A stretch of 64,000 nt of DNA from Vibrio galatheae (GTDB taxonomy: Bacteria; Pseudomonadota; Gammaproteobacteria; Enterobacterales; Vibrionaceae), in contig NZ_JXXV01000028.1 of NCBI RefSeq assembly GCF_000967545.1, positions 186,001-250,000 on the forward strand, read 5' to 3'. The position numbers and the translations under genes were made by a program. This document shows, one piece after another, positions 34,967 through 44,705 of the stretch (positions are counted from its first letter, which is position 1; every line of letters starts with the position of its first letter). The notes under the pieces are model-generated. The model had not been told where the DNA came from, ran no database searches, and was given only the letters and a program-made list of their open reading frames with translations.

Positions 34967-36404
34967 AAGACGTTACCCTTGTTTCAATCTGGTTGTTGTG
35001 ATGATTATGCTCGATGAAGAAGCGACGTAGCATGTTTGCAGCCGCCATAGAGCGGTACTCTTTACTGGCGCGGAAATCAGACAGTGGCTCAAAGTCTTTA
35101 GCAATTTCTTGCATCGCTGTATCGATGGTTTGCTGCGTCCAAGCTTGACCAATCAAACAGGCTTCGCAGTTCGAGGCTCTTTTTGGCGTTGCGGCCATAC
35201 CGCCAAACGCAATGCGTGCGTTGACGACTTTGTCATCTTCAATCTGAATATTGAATGCGCCACACACAGCCGAGATATCATCATCCAAACGCTTAGAAAG
35301 TTTGTAAGCGCGGAAGGTTTCATTGCTTTTAGGTTTAGGGATGATCACTTGCTCGATAAATTCACTTTCTTGCTGGGCTGTGACTTTGTAGCTAATAAAG
35401 TAATCTTCAATAGCCAGAATTCGTGTTTGCTTACCGCGGCGCAATTTAACTTGAGCATTAAGTGCAATCAGTAGTGGCGGTGCATCTCCGATAGGGGAAG
35501 CATTACCGATATTACCGCCTAATGTGCCTTGGTTACGTACTTGTAGTGAAGCAAAGCGGTGCAGCAGCTCACCGAAATCCGCATAGTGGCTGGTTAACAG
35601 TTGGTATGCGTCACTAATCGCAACGTTGGCACCAATGTGTAGTGCGTCTTCACTCTCTTGGCAAACCTTCATGTCTTCAACAAGATTGACGTTGATTAGG
35701 GTTTCAATTTCACGGTGGAACTGAGTTACTTCTAGCGCTAAGTCTGTACCGCCCGCGACCAATTTTGCCTTAGGATTTGCAGTGTAAATTTCTGCTAACT
35801 CATCGACGCTACGTGGAAGATACGCAGTTAAGTTTCCATGACTCAAGCTAGCGGGTTGCTCTTGCAAGGTTTGTAGTCTCGCGACCGTTTTCTTCTCAAG
35901 CTCAACAAACTGATCCATCAGTGGCTCGTTTGATACCAGAGACAGTGCGGCATCGACGATTGGGCGGTAACCCGTACAGCGACACAGGTTGCCCGCCAAA
36001 GATTCCATTACATCGTGCTTATTCGCCGCTGGTTTGTTTTTACTTAGGGCGAACATCGACATAATAAAACCCGGTGTACAGTAACCACATTGAGAGCCGT
36101 GGAAATCAACCATGGCTTGCTGGGTTGGGTGCAGTTTGTCTTTATTCTGTAAGTCTTCAACGGTGATAAGTTGTTTGCCGTGAAGGCTAGAGACGAACGT
36201 CAAACAAGAGTTAACTGAGCGGTATTGAAGTTTTCCATCCACGACTTCTCCGAGTACCACAGTACAAGCTCCACAGTCACCTGATCCACAACCTTCCTTG
36301 GTGCCCGTTTTTTGTACATGTGTTCTCAGGTATTGCAGCACTGTCATATTTGGCGACAGCTCACTTTCTTGTTTGAGTTCTTGATTGAGTAGGAAAGTAA
36401 TCAA
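34959..36404 (-). CDS. xdhA: Xanthine dehydrogenase, iron-sulfur/FAD subunit
   Basis: Electron-transfer subunit of xanthine dehydrogenase, 481 residues. It has a plant-type [2Fe-2S] domain (Cys39, 44, 47 and 67 in EGCGSGDCGACTVV and NSCLTF), a second [2Fe-2S] domain (CGYC and CRCTGY), then an FAD domain (about 185-470) with LVAGGTDLALE and LGGNIGNASPIGDAPP. The open frame reaches 36464 with an ATG, but a TTG at 36404 has AAGGAGG just upstream and yields MITFLLNQEL, matching the family N-terminus, so TTG is taken as the start. It leads the xdhA-xdhB-xdhC-guaD operon. Confidence 0.93.
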   Translation of the reverse strand: MITFLLNQELKQESELSPNMTVLQYLRTHVQKTGTKEGCGSGDCGACTVVLGEVVDGKLQYRSVNSCLTFVSSLHGKQLITVEDLQNKDKLHPTQQAMVDFHGSQCGYCTPGFIMSMFALSKNKPAANKHDVMESLAGNLCRCTGYRPIVDAALSLVSNEPLMDQFVELEKKTVARLQTLQEQPASLSHGNLTAYLPRSVDELAEIYTANPKAKLVAGGTDLALEVTQFHREIETLINVNLVEDMKVCQESEDALHIGANVAISDAYQLLTSHYADFGELLHRFASLQVRNQGTLGGNIGNASPIGDAPPLLIALNAQVKLRRGKQTRILAIEDYFISYKVTAQQESEFIEQVIIPKPKSNETFRAYKLSKRLDDDISAVCGAFNIQIEDDKVVNARIAFGGMAATPKRASNCEACLIGQAWTQQTIDTAMQEIAKDFEPLSDFRASKEYRSMAAANMLRRFFIEHNHHNNQIETRVTSYV

Positions 36405-36642
36405 GAGACCTCCTTGTGCATTGACACTAATGTTCTGATGTTTATTTTCTGACCTTGTGGTCAATAATTGGATAAATTGACTATAAGGTCAACTTTAATT
36501 TTACAAAAATGCAACACCATTAAGCGGGTTTATGGCTGTTTTTACTTCAGGTTATTTTGCTAAGTTACTGTTTTACATTGGCTTGTTATTGATCTTGAAG
36601 TTGAAAATCTTAATGTAAAGAATTTTAATGTTGTATTTTTTA

Positions 36643-36652
36643 TTGTATACAA
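36643..36652. promoter_or_regulatory. GntR-type operator upstream of xdhA
   Basis: TTGTATACAA, flanked by A and T to give a 12-base perfect palindrome, and followed by TTAAT as at 27310. It is 239 bases before the xdhA TTG. Being shared with the permease promoter, it is probably bound by the GntR protein encoded just upstream. Confidence 0.72.
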
Positions 36653-36785
36653 TTAATTATGGTAGGGATGATCCGAGAGCGCAAGGCGTCGGGCAGTAGA
36701 CTGGTTTGAGATAGATTCGGTTATCGAAGTGTATACGGTGAGTGTTGGCGGCAGCAGAGTGCCAATTTGGGCTTTTTTGTTGAGT

Positions 36786-36818
36786 GCTGCGGCTTCATAG
36801 CAATGACGAAGCCGCAGC
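36786..36818. terminator. Hairpin after the GntR gene
   Basis: An 11-base perfect stem (GCTGCGGCTTC with GAAGCCGCAGC) and 11-base loop stands 12 bases after the GntR stop. There is no T run on the minus strand, so it may slow or end transcription only with help, or protect the mRNA end. Confidence 0.55.
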
Positions 36819-36829
36819 CCAGAGTACGA

Positions 36830-37561
36830 TTAACGTCCTTTAATTAAATCAGAGAAGACAACGTGCAGGTCGTTGGAAGCGGCAGCGCTGTCTAAGTTGA
36901 GTTTGGAACGGATGTGATTGATGTGCTCGCTCATCAAATCTAGCGCTTGTTCACTATCACCAGATTCGATGGCATCAAGTAAATTGGAATGTTCATCTAA
37001 TGAGCAGTTGGCATGGTTACCTGTTTCATACTGAGCGATCAGCAGGGACGTTTGCGAGACTAAGCTGCGCTGAAACGCCAGCAGTGGGGTATTGTTGGCC
37101 ATTTCCGCGAGTTTAATATGGAATTCACCCGACAAGCGCAGACCTTTACCATAATCACCGTTGTCGAATGCTTCATTTTCTTTTTCAACTAAGCGTCGGC
37201 ACTCTTCAATTTTTGCTGGGGTGGCGTGTTCGACGGCCAACTCGGTGATAGCTAGTTCCATAACTTCGCGTGCTTTAATGATCTGCTTTGCTTCATCTTT
37301 AGTTGGTGCAGAAACCATGGCACCACGGTTCGGGCGTATACTGACCACTTGTTCCATCGACAGTCGGAGCAGAGCACGGCGAATGATGGTGCGACTGACA
37401 CTGAAGATTTCTGCTAAGGCTTCTTCGTTGAGTTTGGTTGCTGGTGGCAGACGTTGCTCTAGAATGGCATCGAAAATATGACAGTAAACGACGTCGTCTT
37501 GGGTCTGACCTGCGACTTTCGTTTTAACATTTTTTGCTACTGAATTTTTTAGGTTTGCCAT
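36830..37561 (-). CDS. GntR-family regulator, FadR subfamily (putative purine catabolism regulator)
   Basis: DNA-binding regulator of 243 residues. A winged helix domain (about 22-88) includes LNEEALAEIFSVSRTIIRRAL, and a helical FCD ligand domain (about 95-225) carries the His residues (FHIKLAEM, DEHSNLLDAI, MSEHINHI) that bind a metal in this class. It lies upstream of xdhA on the same strand. TTGTATACAT stands before its own start, and exact TTGTATACAA palindromes precede the purine permease and xdhA, so it is probably an autoregulated repressor of purine use. The ligand (perhaps xanthine, urate or a later product) is not known. Confidence 0.88.
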   Translation of the reverse strand: MANLKNSVAKNVKTKVAGQTQDDVVYCHIFDAILEQRLPPATKLNEEALAEIFSVSRTIIRRALLRLSMEQVVSIRPNRGAMVSAPTKDEAKQIIKAREVMELAITELAVEHATPAKIEECRRLVEKENEAFDNGDYGKGLRLSGEFHIKLAEMANNTPLLAFQRSLVSQTSLLIAQYETGNHANCSLDEHSNLLDAIESGDSEQALDLMSEHINHIRSKLNLDSAAASNDLHVVFSDLIKGR

Positions 37562-37616
37562 AGGCGGCGTTCACTCTTAAACCGTTATTTCCTTTATAAA
37601 ACAATCATACTTCACT

Positions 37617-37626
37617 TTGTATACAT
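37617..37626. promoter_or_regulatory. GntR-type operator upstream of its own gene
   Basis: TTGTATACAT has a perfect eight-base core (TGTATACA) and one outer mismatch compared with the sites at 27310 and 36643. It lies 56 bases before the GntR start, fitting autoregulation. Confidence 0.55.
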
Positions 37627-37666
37627 GTGGCTAGAGAAGGGCTGTTTTTGCGACTTTTGACGCATA

Positions 37667-38524
37667 CTAATCCCTTGGCGGAGCAAACAAGATCTTGACT
37701 CGCTGCGTAAAGGTCAGATTTGGGCTTTTCACCTCATGAAACATATCCCGCCATTCAGCGAAAGTGACGGTGAGCGGATTGAAACTGTTGACCGGCTTTG
37801 TCACCCCATAGCGGACGGTTTCCACTTCAGGTTCAAACGTACCGAACAGTTTGTCCCATATGATCAAAACACCCGCGTAGTTTTTATCGATGTACTGTGG
37901 ATTACGCCCATGATGGACTCGATGATGCGAAGGTGTGTTGAAAATTTGCTCGAAAACACCGAGTGAACCAACCCATTGAGTGTGGACAAAGAATTGCAGT
38001 CCTAAGTTAAGCAGTACGGCAAAGATGACCCATTTAGGTTCAAAACCTATGATGACCAAGGGCACCCAGAACAGCCACATCCCAGCAATTGGATACATCA
38101 AGCTTTGACGAAAAGCGGTGCTAAAGTTCATGCTTTCCGAGCTATGATGGGCAACATGAGCGGCCCACATCCAACGAACACGATGGCTCGCTCGATGAAA
38201 CCAGTAATAGCAAAAGTCCTGTAAAATCAGCAGGGAAATGAACGAAACTAACCCTATTTCTATTTCTAACAAGCGCCAGCCAAATAACCATAGGTAGAGC
38301 TTAACGATCAGCAAGCCCGTGATAAGGTCAGCCAGTTGGTGCATAGCCGCTAAAGAGAAATTACACACCACTTCAGGTAACTTATACGCCGCATTTTCCG
38401 GTAATTGACCGCGCTTTTGGGCGATAAAATACTCTGCTAGCATAAGGCCGATGAATAAGGGGGCAAGCAGCATGAGCAGCCATTCAGGATGGTCAATTAT
38501 CGTTAGCAAGTCCATGAGTAACAC
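37667..38524 (-). CDS. Sterol desaturase/fatty acid hydroxylase family protein
   Basis: Di-iron membrane hydroxylase-type enzyme of up to 285 residues. Four to five membrane helices surround the eight-His metal cluster: HRASH (near 111), HVAHHS (near 123) and HHRVHHG (near 201). The family hydroxylates or desaturates lipids or sterol-like molecules; the substrate is unknown. The open frame starts at GTG 38524, three bases from AAGGAG; ATG 38515 with 12-base spacing is equally possible. It lies nine bases after the DUF2804 gene on the same strand, so they form a two-gene operon facing an AraC regulator, suggesting a regulated membrane-lipid change. Confidence 0.87.
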   Translation of the reverse strand: MLLMDLLTIIDHPEWLLMLLAPLFIGLMLAEYFIAQKRGQLPENAAYKLPEVVCNFSLAAMHQLADLITGLLIVKLYLWLFGWRLLEIEIGLVSFISLLILQDFCYYWFHRASHRVRWMWAAHVAHHSSESMNFSTAFRQSLMYPIAGMWLFWVPLVIIGFEPKWVIFAVLLNLGLQFFVHTQWVGSLGVFEQIFNTPSHHRVHHGRNPQYIDKNYAGVLIIWDKLFGTFEPEVETVRYGVTKPVNSFNPLTVTFAEWRDMFHEVKSPNLTFTQRVKILFAPPRD

Positions 38525-38533
38525 TTTCTCCTT

Positions 38534-39547
38534 TTACCACTTAGCGTAGTGATCTTCAGTTAAGCCAATGACTTGAACAATGGGATGCTTGTGTCCAAAA
38601 CCATCGGTAACAAATCCATCGAAATAGCCTATAAACTGACGAAAGTTGCTCTTTAAAAGCAACAAGTTGATTTTTTCATTGCGCTGATTAATGGGTTGGA
38701 ATGTGAGTTCGACCCGCCCATCTTCAGAATAAATACGCCACGGCTGAGTGATGTTGTCGCGTTCAAATAGAAAATGCACAGGGCTGAGTAAGTGCCTTGT
38801 GCCATTCACCCACAATGCGTTTTCACAACTTCCTGTCTCGTTGACGCCTGCGGCTAGATTGAGGCCAAGCGATGTGTTTTTATTACGAGAACTTAAGCTC
38901 GCCCAGCGCCAACTGGTTTCTCGCCGCATGTATCCTGCGGAAAAGTCGTAACTGGCTAAGGCTTGATCCAAATCTATGGCTTGCCCTTCGACAGTAAGTG
39001 AGCCTGCTACGGTGAGGGCATTGTGTTTTTGGGTGTAGGTCCAACCATTGTAGCCAGTTGGCGTACATAGCGACAAAGGTAAGCTGCCCTGTGGTGATTG
39101 CAGCACCACATCTAGGTTGAGATGCTTGCTGTGTGCTTGGGCACGCCATTGGCCTTGCTCTATTTCGATGCGCAACTTAGCCGCGGCAATGTGACTGACA
39201 CCGGAGAACGGAGAGCTGCTCATTTGCTTATCCAGTGCCAATGGTCTTAGCCAGTTCTGCTCATACAAATGGTCGCGCTCAATGTCGTAGAGGTAGCAAA
39301 ACGAAGAGCCAAGATAACGGATATCGGCAATCGCAAAACCTATGACATATCGGGGCGTAATAATGCTGACAAACTGAAACTGTTTATAGGCAAAGTAGCG
39401 AGCGATCCTGCTTGCACGCTTGTCCATGGTTGTTCGGTAGTCAAACCATTGTGCGTTTATTTGCTGAGGAATGCCGTCAAAATGACCAAAGGTAACCTTA
39501 CCCTCGTTCGTCACTAAACTTTCTGGTGCCATCCTAGTTGAAATCAT
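38534..39547 (-). CDS. DUF2804 family protein
   Basis: Protein of 337 residues with no signal peptide or membrane segment, rich in beta strands and aromatic residues. It resembles the DUF2804 family, marked by the ETSWRWASLSSRNKNTSLGL block (about 213-232) and GVNETGSCENALWVNG after it. The function of the family is unknown; the fold resembles lipocalin-like or carotenoid 1,2-hydratase-like proteins, which would suit a partner of a lipid hydroxylase. The start is uncertain (a second Met is five codons in; neither has a good ribosome site). It is the first gene of an operon with the sterol-desaturase-family gene and diverges from an AraC regulator. Confidence 0.8.
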   Translation of the reverse strand: MISTRMAPESLVTNEGKVTFGHFDGIPQQINAQWFDYRTTMDKRASRIARYFAYKQFQFVSIITPRYVIGFAIADIRYLGSSFCYLYDIERDHLYEQNWLRPLALDKQMSSSPFSGVSHIAAAKLRIEIEQGQWRAQAHSKHLNLDVVLQSPQGSLPLSLCTPTGYNGWTYTQKHNALTVAGSLTVEGQAIDLDQALASYDFSAGYMRRETSWRWASLSSRNKNTSLGLNLAAGVNETGSCENALWVNGTRHLLSPVHFLFERDNITQPWRIYSEDGRVELTFQPINQRNEKINLLLLKSNFRQFIGYFDGFVTDGFGHKHPIVQVIGLTEDHYAKW

Positions 39548-39698
39548 TTGTCTGTTTACAAGTTGTTAACACGAATATTAGTTTGCGCGACGAGAGTGAT
39601 TTTTGTCAGGTCATTTTAGGACACAAAGCGAATGTAAATCACAATATCTGGTGTTAATACATCATATGCTAACAGACTCCCTCTGAAATGAGCGAATC

Positions 39699-40730
39699 AT
39701 GGAAATTGTCGCCCAATACCTACCTACCGATCATCGCCACCAATTAGGCGTGATGGACGTCACCTTGCTGTTAAATACGCTCGACGATATGGCTGTTAAC
39801 TTAGACTCTGTGTTGGACGTTGCCGGTTTGGGAAGTTTGAGTGGATGCAGCAAACCAAATTACATGACCTATGCTGATAAGCTGAGGTTGTTTCGCTCCG
39901 TTGCGCACCAGTTCTCTGATACAGGGATTGGTTTGCGAATAGGGAGTAAAGCGCAACTCAGCCACTTTGGGGTCTTGGGCTACGTGATTTTAAGTAGTCG
40001 TACGGTGGAAGAGGCGATCAAAACGGGGTTTAAGTACTTGAATCTCAATGGCCCGGTGTTTTCGGTGCAAGTTGTCAAACAGCAGGGGATGGTTTCGATT
40101 GTGCTTGAAAATACTTTAGACATTGGTGAGTTATTGCCATTTTGCAGCGAGTATTTTCTTAGTGCTGTCGCTGCGCTATTTAAGCAAATCACCGGGCAGA
40201 TGTTAGCTGTCAGATCATTGAGTCTGACTTACCTTGAGCCTACTTACAGGCAAGAATATCGCTCATGTTTTGGCTGTGAGCCAGAGTTTGAAGCAGCGCA
40301 ACTGAAACTGAGCTTTGATGCCAAGCTGCTTGATTTGACGCTGCGAACTCACAACGCTGACACACTGGCTCGCTGCTTAGCCTCTTGTGATGCGGTGATG
40401 TCGGTAATGCAATCGCCTTACCTGCTCACCAATCAAATTAAAACTGCCTTGTATCAGAGTGCCGGTTCGTTTCCTTCACTCGATGAGATGGCGGTGCAAT
40501 TTGGCTGTTCAGCTCGCACACTCCGCAGGCAGCTTACCCAGCAAAGGACAAGCTACAAGCAACTGCTTGCCGAGGCGCGTAGTGATATTGCCAAAGAATT
40601 CTTGATGCAGACACAACTGACGGTAGAGGAGATCGCTTTTCGTTTGGGGTACAGCGATTCAGCTAGCTTTCGCCGTGGTTTCAAACGCTGGACGCGAATG
40701 ACCCCGCAGCAATTTCGTGGCGCAAGTTAA
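39699..40730 (+). CDS. AraC-family transcriptional regulator
   Basis: Activator-type regulator of 343 residues. An N-terminal arabinose-operon-regulator-like domain (about 18-205, with GIGLRIGSKAQLSHFGVLGY) precedes the C-terminal double helix-turn-helix (about 250-340): SLDEMAVQFGCSARTLRRQL and LTVEEIAFRLGYSDSASFRRGF, ending FKRWTRMTPQQFR. This architecture is that of regulators such as those for ornithine or fatty-acid-like signals. It diverges from the DUF2804/sterol-desaturase operon, the probable target, and converges on speB. Confidence 0.91.
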   Translation: MEIVAQYLPTDHRHQLGVMDVTLLLNTLDDMAVNLDSVLDVAGLGSLSGCSKPNYMTYADKLRLFRSVAHQFSDTGIGLRIGSKAQLSHFGVLGYVILSSRTVEEAIKTGFKYLNLNGPVFSVQVVKQQGMVSIVLENTLDIGELLPFCSEYFLSAVAALFKQITGQMLAVRSLSLTYLEPTYRQEYRSCFGCEPEFEAAQLKLSFDAKLLDLTLRTHNADTLARCLASCDAVMSVMQSPYLLTNQIKTALYQSAGSFPSLDEMAVQFGCSARTLRRQLTQQRTSYKQLLAEARSDIAKEFLMQTQLTVEEIAFRLGYSDSASFRRGFKRWTRMTPQQFRGAS

Positions 40731-40765
40731 ACGCCTGCTGATGTTCGATTAACCAGCAGACGTTT
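40729..40765. terminator. Hairpin between AraC and speB genes
   Basis: AAACG-c-CTGCTG pairs with CAGCAG-a-CGTTT (one internal mismatch) around a 13-base loop; the arm itself ends in GTTTATTTA on the plus strand. It lies between convergent genes and likely ends both transcripts. Confidence 0.68.
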
Positions 40766-40775
40766 ATTTATGCCG

Positions 40776-41702
40776 CTATTCGCTCACACGGTTTGCAGCC
40801 CATGCGTACATTAATTCGAGCGCTATGGTGGCACCGGCAAGCGCGGTAACGTCACTATTGTCATAAGGTGGAGAAACTTCCACAACGTCCATGCCGACAA
40901 TGTTAATGCCTGCCAGTGCACGGATAATTTTCAGCACCTTGTCGGAATTTAATCCACCACAAACAGGCGTGCCTGTACCTGGAGCAAAAGCGGGATCCAG
41001 ACAATCGATGTCGAAGGTGATATAAACTGGTTTATCACCAATCACATCATGGATACGAGCGACAATCGCTTCGACACTGAGATCATTCGCTTCCATTGCA
41101 TTAATCACGTTGAAACCGTGCTCAGCCTGCTTGTACTCAGTACGGATACCAATTTGAACGGAATGTTTAGGTGAAATTAACCCTTCATTCGGCGCATGGT
41201 AAAACATAGTGCCGTGATCGTAAGCACTGCCGTTTGCATAGGTATCGGTATGCGCGTCAAAGTGAATCAATGCCATTTCACCGTAGTGCTTGGCATAAGC
41301 ACGCAGTATTGGCAAAGTGATGAAGTGGTCGCCACCTAATGCCAGCATGGTTTTACCACTTTTTAGAATCTCACAGGTAGCGGCTTCTAAGCGGTAAGTA
41401 AAGTCTTCTGCATCACCACAATCAAACACCAGGTCGCCAGCATCAATGATGGACGCGCGCTTTAGCAGGTTAAAATCCCAGGGGAATTTCTTGCCTTCCC
41501 AAGCCAGATTAACCGAAGCACGACGAATCGCATCTGGCCCCATACGCGCTCCAGGTCTGCCGGAGGTTGCCATATCAAGTGGTACGCCGAGTATCACCAG
41601 ATCAGCATCCGCAGCAACCGGGTCGCGCAGATAGGGTCTGCGCAAGAAACTCATGGAATTTGAGTAAAGCGAATAATCGGTTTTAGTAAACAAATCATTC
41701 AT
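40776..41702 (-). CDS. speB: Agmatinase
   Basis: Hydrolyses agmatine to putrescine and urea. The 308-residue ureohydrolase has all manganese-binding motifs: [19 protein letters not shown] and [17 protein letters not shown]. The substrate-specificity segment agrees with agmatinase, not arginase. Its ATG directly follows the speA stop (TAAATG) and an AGAGGA ribosome site is inside the last speA codons, so the two are translationally coupled. Confidence 0.94.
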   Translation of the reverse strand: MNDLFTKTDYSLYSNSMSFLRRPYLRDPVAADADLVILGVPLDMATSGRPGARMGPDAIRRASVNLAWEGKKFPWDFNLLKRASIIDAGDLVFDCGDAEDFTYRLEAATCEILKSGKTMLALGGDHFITLPILRAYAKHYGEMALIHFDAHTDTYANGSAYDHGTMFYHAPNEGLISPKHSVQIGIRTEYKQAEHGFNVINAMEANDLSVEAIVARIHDVIGDKPVYITFDIDCLDPAFAPGTGTPVCGGLNSDKVLKIIRALAGINIVGMDVVEVSPPYDNSDVTALAGATIALELMYAWAANRVSE

Positions 41703-43613
41703 TTATATATCCTCTAAATAGGTGTAGCCAGACAAGCCCACCTCTAGTTCTTCAAGTACCGTTTGGTGCTCGCTGGCTTGTACACGCTCTGCCACTAGCT
41801 CACGGTAGTTTTGGCGAATTTTATCGACGTCGATGTGTACGTAACGCATCATATCTTCTACGGTGTCACCTTCATCGATGCGTTCAATAATCGCTTCGCC
41901 GTTGTCGTCGACGGTGACAACCGCACTGTGTGTATCACCAAACAGGTTGTGCATGTCACCCAAAATCTCTTGGTAAGCACCGACGAGGAAGAAGCCCATT
42001 AAGTATGGCTTATCTTTGTCCCATGCAGGCACTGGAAGCGTAGTTTCAATGCCTTGACCTTCGACATATTGCTCAATCGCACCGTCGGAATCACAGGTGA
42101 TATCGAGCATCACTGCACGGCGATCTTCAACGTTTTCCAATCCAGACAATGGCAGAATAGGAAACACCTGATCGATACCCCATGCATCTGGTAGCGACTG
42201 GAAGAGCGAAAAGTTGACAAAGAACTTATCGGCGAGTCGTTCACTTAACTGATCCAAAATTGGCCGATGAAAACGGTTTTTGTTACTCATCTTGCGGCTT
42301 AGTTCGAAATAAATTCGTAATGAAAGCTGCTCAGCCCAAGCACGTTGTTGAAGGTTCAATACACCAGTCGCAAACTGAGAATGCACTTCGGCCAAATCAC
42401 TTTGCGTGTCGTTGTAAAGTTCAATTAAGGCGCGTGCATCGCTGCCATTTTGCAAGTTTTCCCAGTTGCGCCACATGTTGTGCAGCAAGGTTGGATCGTC
42501 CGTACTTGGTTCGCAAACACTTTCAGGCTGGTAAGCTTCTGTACCGATCACGTTGGTGATCAGAACCGCGTGATGAGCCGTTAAAGAGCGACCAGATTCG
42601 GAAATGATTACTGGCACTGGCTGTTGATACTGCTGACACACATCGCCAACCGTGCTGACAATGTTACGTGCATATTCAATCAGCGCGTAATTCATTGAAC
42701 TGGTTGATTGGCTTCTGGTACCGTCGTAGTCCACGGCCAAACCGCCGCCGATGTCAAAGTACTTGATATTGGCGCCCATCGCACGCAGTTCACAATAGAA
42801 ACGAGCCGATTCATTGACACCGTTACGAATGTCGCGAATGTTGGCCATTTGTGAGCCGAGATGGAAGTGAACCAATTGCAGCGCATCGAGCTGTTCTTCG
42901 CGCTTTAAGCGTTCAATAACGGTCAACACTTGCGAAGCCGCTAATCCAAACTTAGATTTTTCACCGCCGCTCGACTGCCATTTGCCAGCTCCCTGCGAAG
43001 CTAAGCGGATACGAATTCCCAAACGTGGCTTAACACCGAGACTTTTCGCTTCTTTAAGTACTAGATCAAGTTCAGAGAGCTTTTCTAGCACAATAAAAAC
43101 TCTATGACCGAGCTTTTCACCGATCAGGGCTAAACGGATGTACTCACGATCTTTATAACCGTTGCAGACAATCACAGAGCTTGCTTTTTGCGCTAGTGCT
43201 AACACCGCCAATAGCTCTGGTTTGCTGCCCGCTTCAAGGCCCAATTGCTTAGTTTCTAGCTGCGCTTGGCTTTCTAGTATTTCATCGACGACCTCTTTTT
43301 GCTGGTTCACTTTGATTGGGTAAACCAGCAGGTAGTTGTTGTCGTATTGGTACTCTTCAATGGCCTGGTTAAACGCATGACAAATCCCGTGCACACGTTG
43401 GTGGAGAATCTGTGGGAATCGAACCAGTACCGGTAAATTCAGTTGTTTTTGCTCCAGCTTAGAGACGATATTGCTCAACGGTACTTGGTGTGTGCTGTCA
43501 CTACGTGGTGAAACATAGACTTCACCTTGGTTATCGATACCGTAGAAGCCTTGGCTCCAGTAATGAACATTGTAATCCGCGCGCACACGGTCAAGTTTGC
43601 TATTATTTTCCAC
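41703..43613 (-). CDS. speA: Biosynthetic arginine decarboxylase
   Basis: PLP-dependent enzyme that converts arginine to agmatine, which SpeB turns into putrescine. The 636-residue fold III decarboxylase has the PLP Lys in [48 protein letters not shown] and the C-terminal [11 protein letters not shown], ending [10 protein letters not shown] as in other SpeA. The frame is open up to 43718, but Vibrio-type SpeA proteins begin a few residues before [17 protein letters not shown] 43613 gives such a start, though its ribosome site is weak. It forms an operon with speB. Confidence 0.93.
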   Translation of the reverse strand: MENNSKLDRVRADYNVHYWSQGFYGIDNQGEVYVSPRSDSTHQVPLSNIVSKLEQKQLNLPVLVRFPQILHQRVHGICHAFNQAIEEYQYDNNYLLVYPIKVNQQKEVVDEILESQAQLETKQLGLEAGSKPELLAVLALAQKASSVIVCNGYKDREYIRLALIGEKLGHRVFIVLEKLSELDLVLKEAKSLGVKPRLGIRIRLASQGAGKWQSSGGEKSKFGLAASQVLTVIERLKREEQLDALQLVHFHLGSQMANIRDIRNGVNESARFYCELRAMGANIKYFDIGGGLAVDYDGTRSQSTSSMNYALIEYARNIVSTVGDVCQQYQQPVPVIISESGRSLTAHHAVLITNVIGTEAYQPESVCEPSTDDPTLLHNMWRNWENLQNGSDARALIELYNDTQSDLAEVHSQFATGVLNLQQRAWAEQLSLRIYFELSRKMSNKNRFHRPILDQLSERLADKFFVNFSLFQSLPDAWGIDQVFPILPLSGLENVEDRRAVMLDITCDSDGAIEQYVEGQGIETTLPVPAWDKDKPYLMGFFLVGAYQEILGDMHNLFGDTHSAVVTVDDNGEAIIERIDEGDTVEDMMRYVHIDVDKIRQNYRELVAERVQASEHQTVLEELEVGLSGYTYLEDI

Positions 43614-43899
43614 TACAAATCTCACAAAGGTAGGGAGAGAAATAAATGGCTCATATCGACAGAGCCAGACCTGACACGGGTTTGAAGTGGGTTCTCTAAG
43701 CTTCCGTGTCGAGCGCATTAACGGATAAAACGGGGGGCGAGTCTAACAAATTAGTTTTGTCGTTACGATTGAGTAGATGCTAGGAAATAATCGAACAAAT
43801 TGTTGTTTGATGTGAATAGGATTTTATCTACATCCAAGCCTTTATTTGACTAGTTTGAGCCGCTAAAATGGAGCCAAATTGAATACTTTTGGAAGAACC

Positions 43900-44421
43900 A
43901 TGGCAAAACTGACACTTCAAGAGCAAATGCTAAAAGCGGGCTTAGTGAACGAGAAAAAGCTTAAGAAAGCGAAAAAAGGCTCGAAGAAATCTCGTGTACA
44001 AGCGCGTGAAGTAAAAGCGGCCGTTGAAGAGAACAAGCGCCAGCAGCAAGAGCGTGATAAAGCCCTTGTTGAAGAGCAAAAAGAGCAACGCCTGTCGAAA
44101 GAGATCAAAGCGCAAATCAAACAGCTGATTGAGATGAACAAGATCGATCAGAAAGATGGCGAGATTAAATACAACTTCACTGACGGTACCTTGGTTAAGT
44201 CGCTTTATGTTGAACCGCTTATTCGTGATCAGCTAGCAAAAGGTATTCTATCGATTGCTCGTACTGATGACACCTATGTGGTTATCCCAAGCAGCGTAGC
44301 GAAGAAAATCGCGATGCGTGATGAAAGCGCCATCATTGAGCAGAATGCACCTGCCGAAGATATCCCGGCAGAAGACGACCCGTACGCTGATTTCGTTGTC
44401 CCAGATGACCTGATGTGGTAG
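43900..44421 (+). CDS. yaiL: DUF2058 family protein YaiL
   Basis: Small charged protein of 173 residues resembling E. coli YaiL. The N-terminus (MAKLTLQEQMLKAGLVNEKK) is followed by a very basic segment of Lys and Arg (about 19-45), a coiled, Glu/Lys-rich helix (about 40-85), a beta-rich core with IKYNFTDGTLVKSLYV near 93, and an acidic tail. The basic region suggests nucleic-acid or ribosome association, but its function is not established. ATG 43900 has GGAAGAA before it; a Met seven codons earlier is less likely. It is monocistronic; 284 bases with no gene follow. Confidence 0.86.
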   Translation: MAKLTLQEQMLKAGLVNEKKLKKAKKGSKKSRVQAREVKAAVEENKRQQQERDKALVEEQKEQRLSKEIKAQIKQLIEMNKIDQKDGEIKYNFTDGTLVKSLYVEPLIRDQLAKGILSIARTDDTYVVIPSSVAKKIAMRDESAIIEQNAPAEDIPAEDDPYADFVVPDDLMW

Positions 44422-44705
44422 TCGTCACTGACCAAGCCAATACATATAGCGCGTGGCTCAAATTTTTAAGTTGCGCGCTCTTCCCTTCAAAATAGCCTCT
44501 CAATATTTTTTTACCTCACTCACCACTCTTATTTGATTCTCCATAAGCGCCTTCTCCTGTAACTTAGCTGCTCCATTTTATTGCCAAAACAGTTAGGCGA
44601 TCACAAGCTTGCAAGCCAATCAATGTTTCACAAAATGTTTATGCTTCCTATACTTAGCAATAAAGTGCTTTCCCGATACCACTTCTTTTGCCAGATAATA
44701 CGCTT

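Larger units (their letters stand above)
36405..36829. other. 425-base intergenic region upstream of xdhA
   Basis: Contains the long xdhA leader and promoter, the GntR-type palindrome at 36643, and a hairpin at 36786. A degenerate copy (GTGTATACGG near 36729) may be a weaker site. No gene is visible; part of it is very AT-rich (36590-36660). Confidence 0.6.

Noticed and set aside
36726..36738. Fourth GntR-type site (GTGTATACGG)
   Set aside because: Both outer bases on one side and one on the other differ from the palindrome; too degenerate to list as a site.
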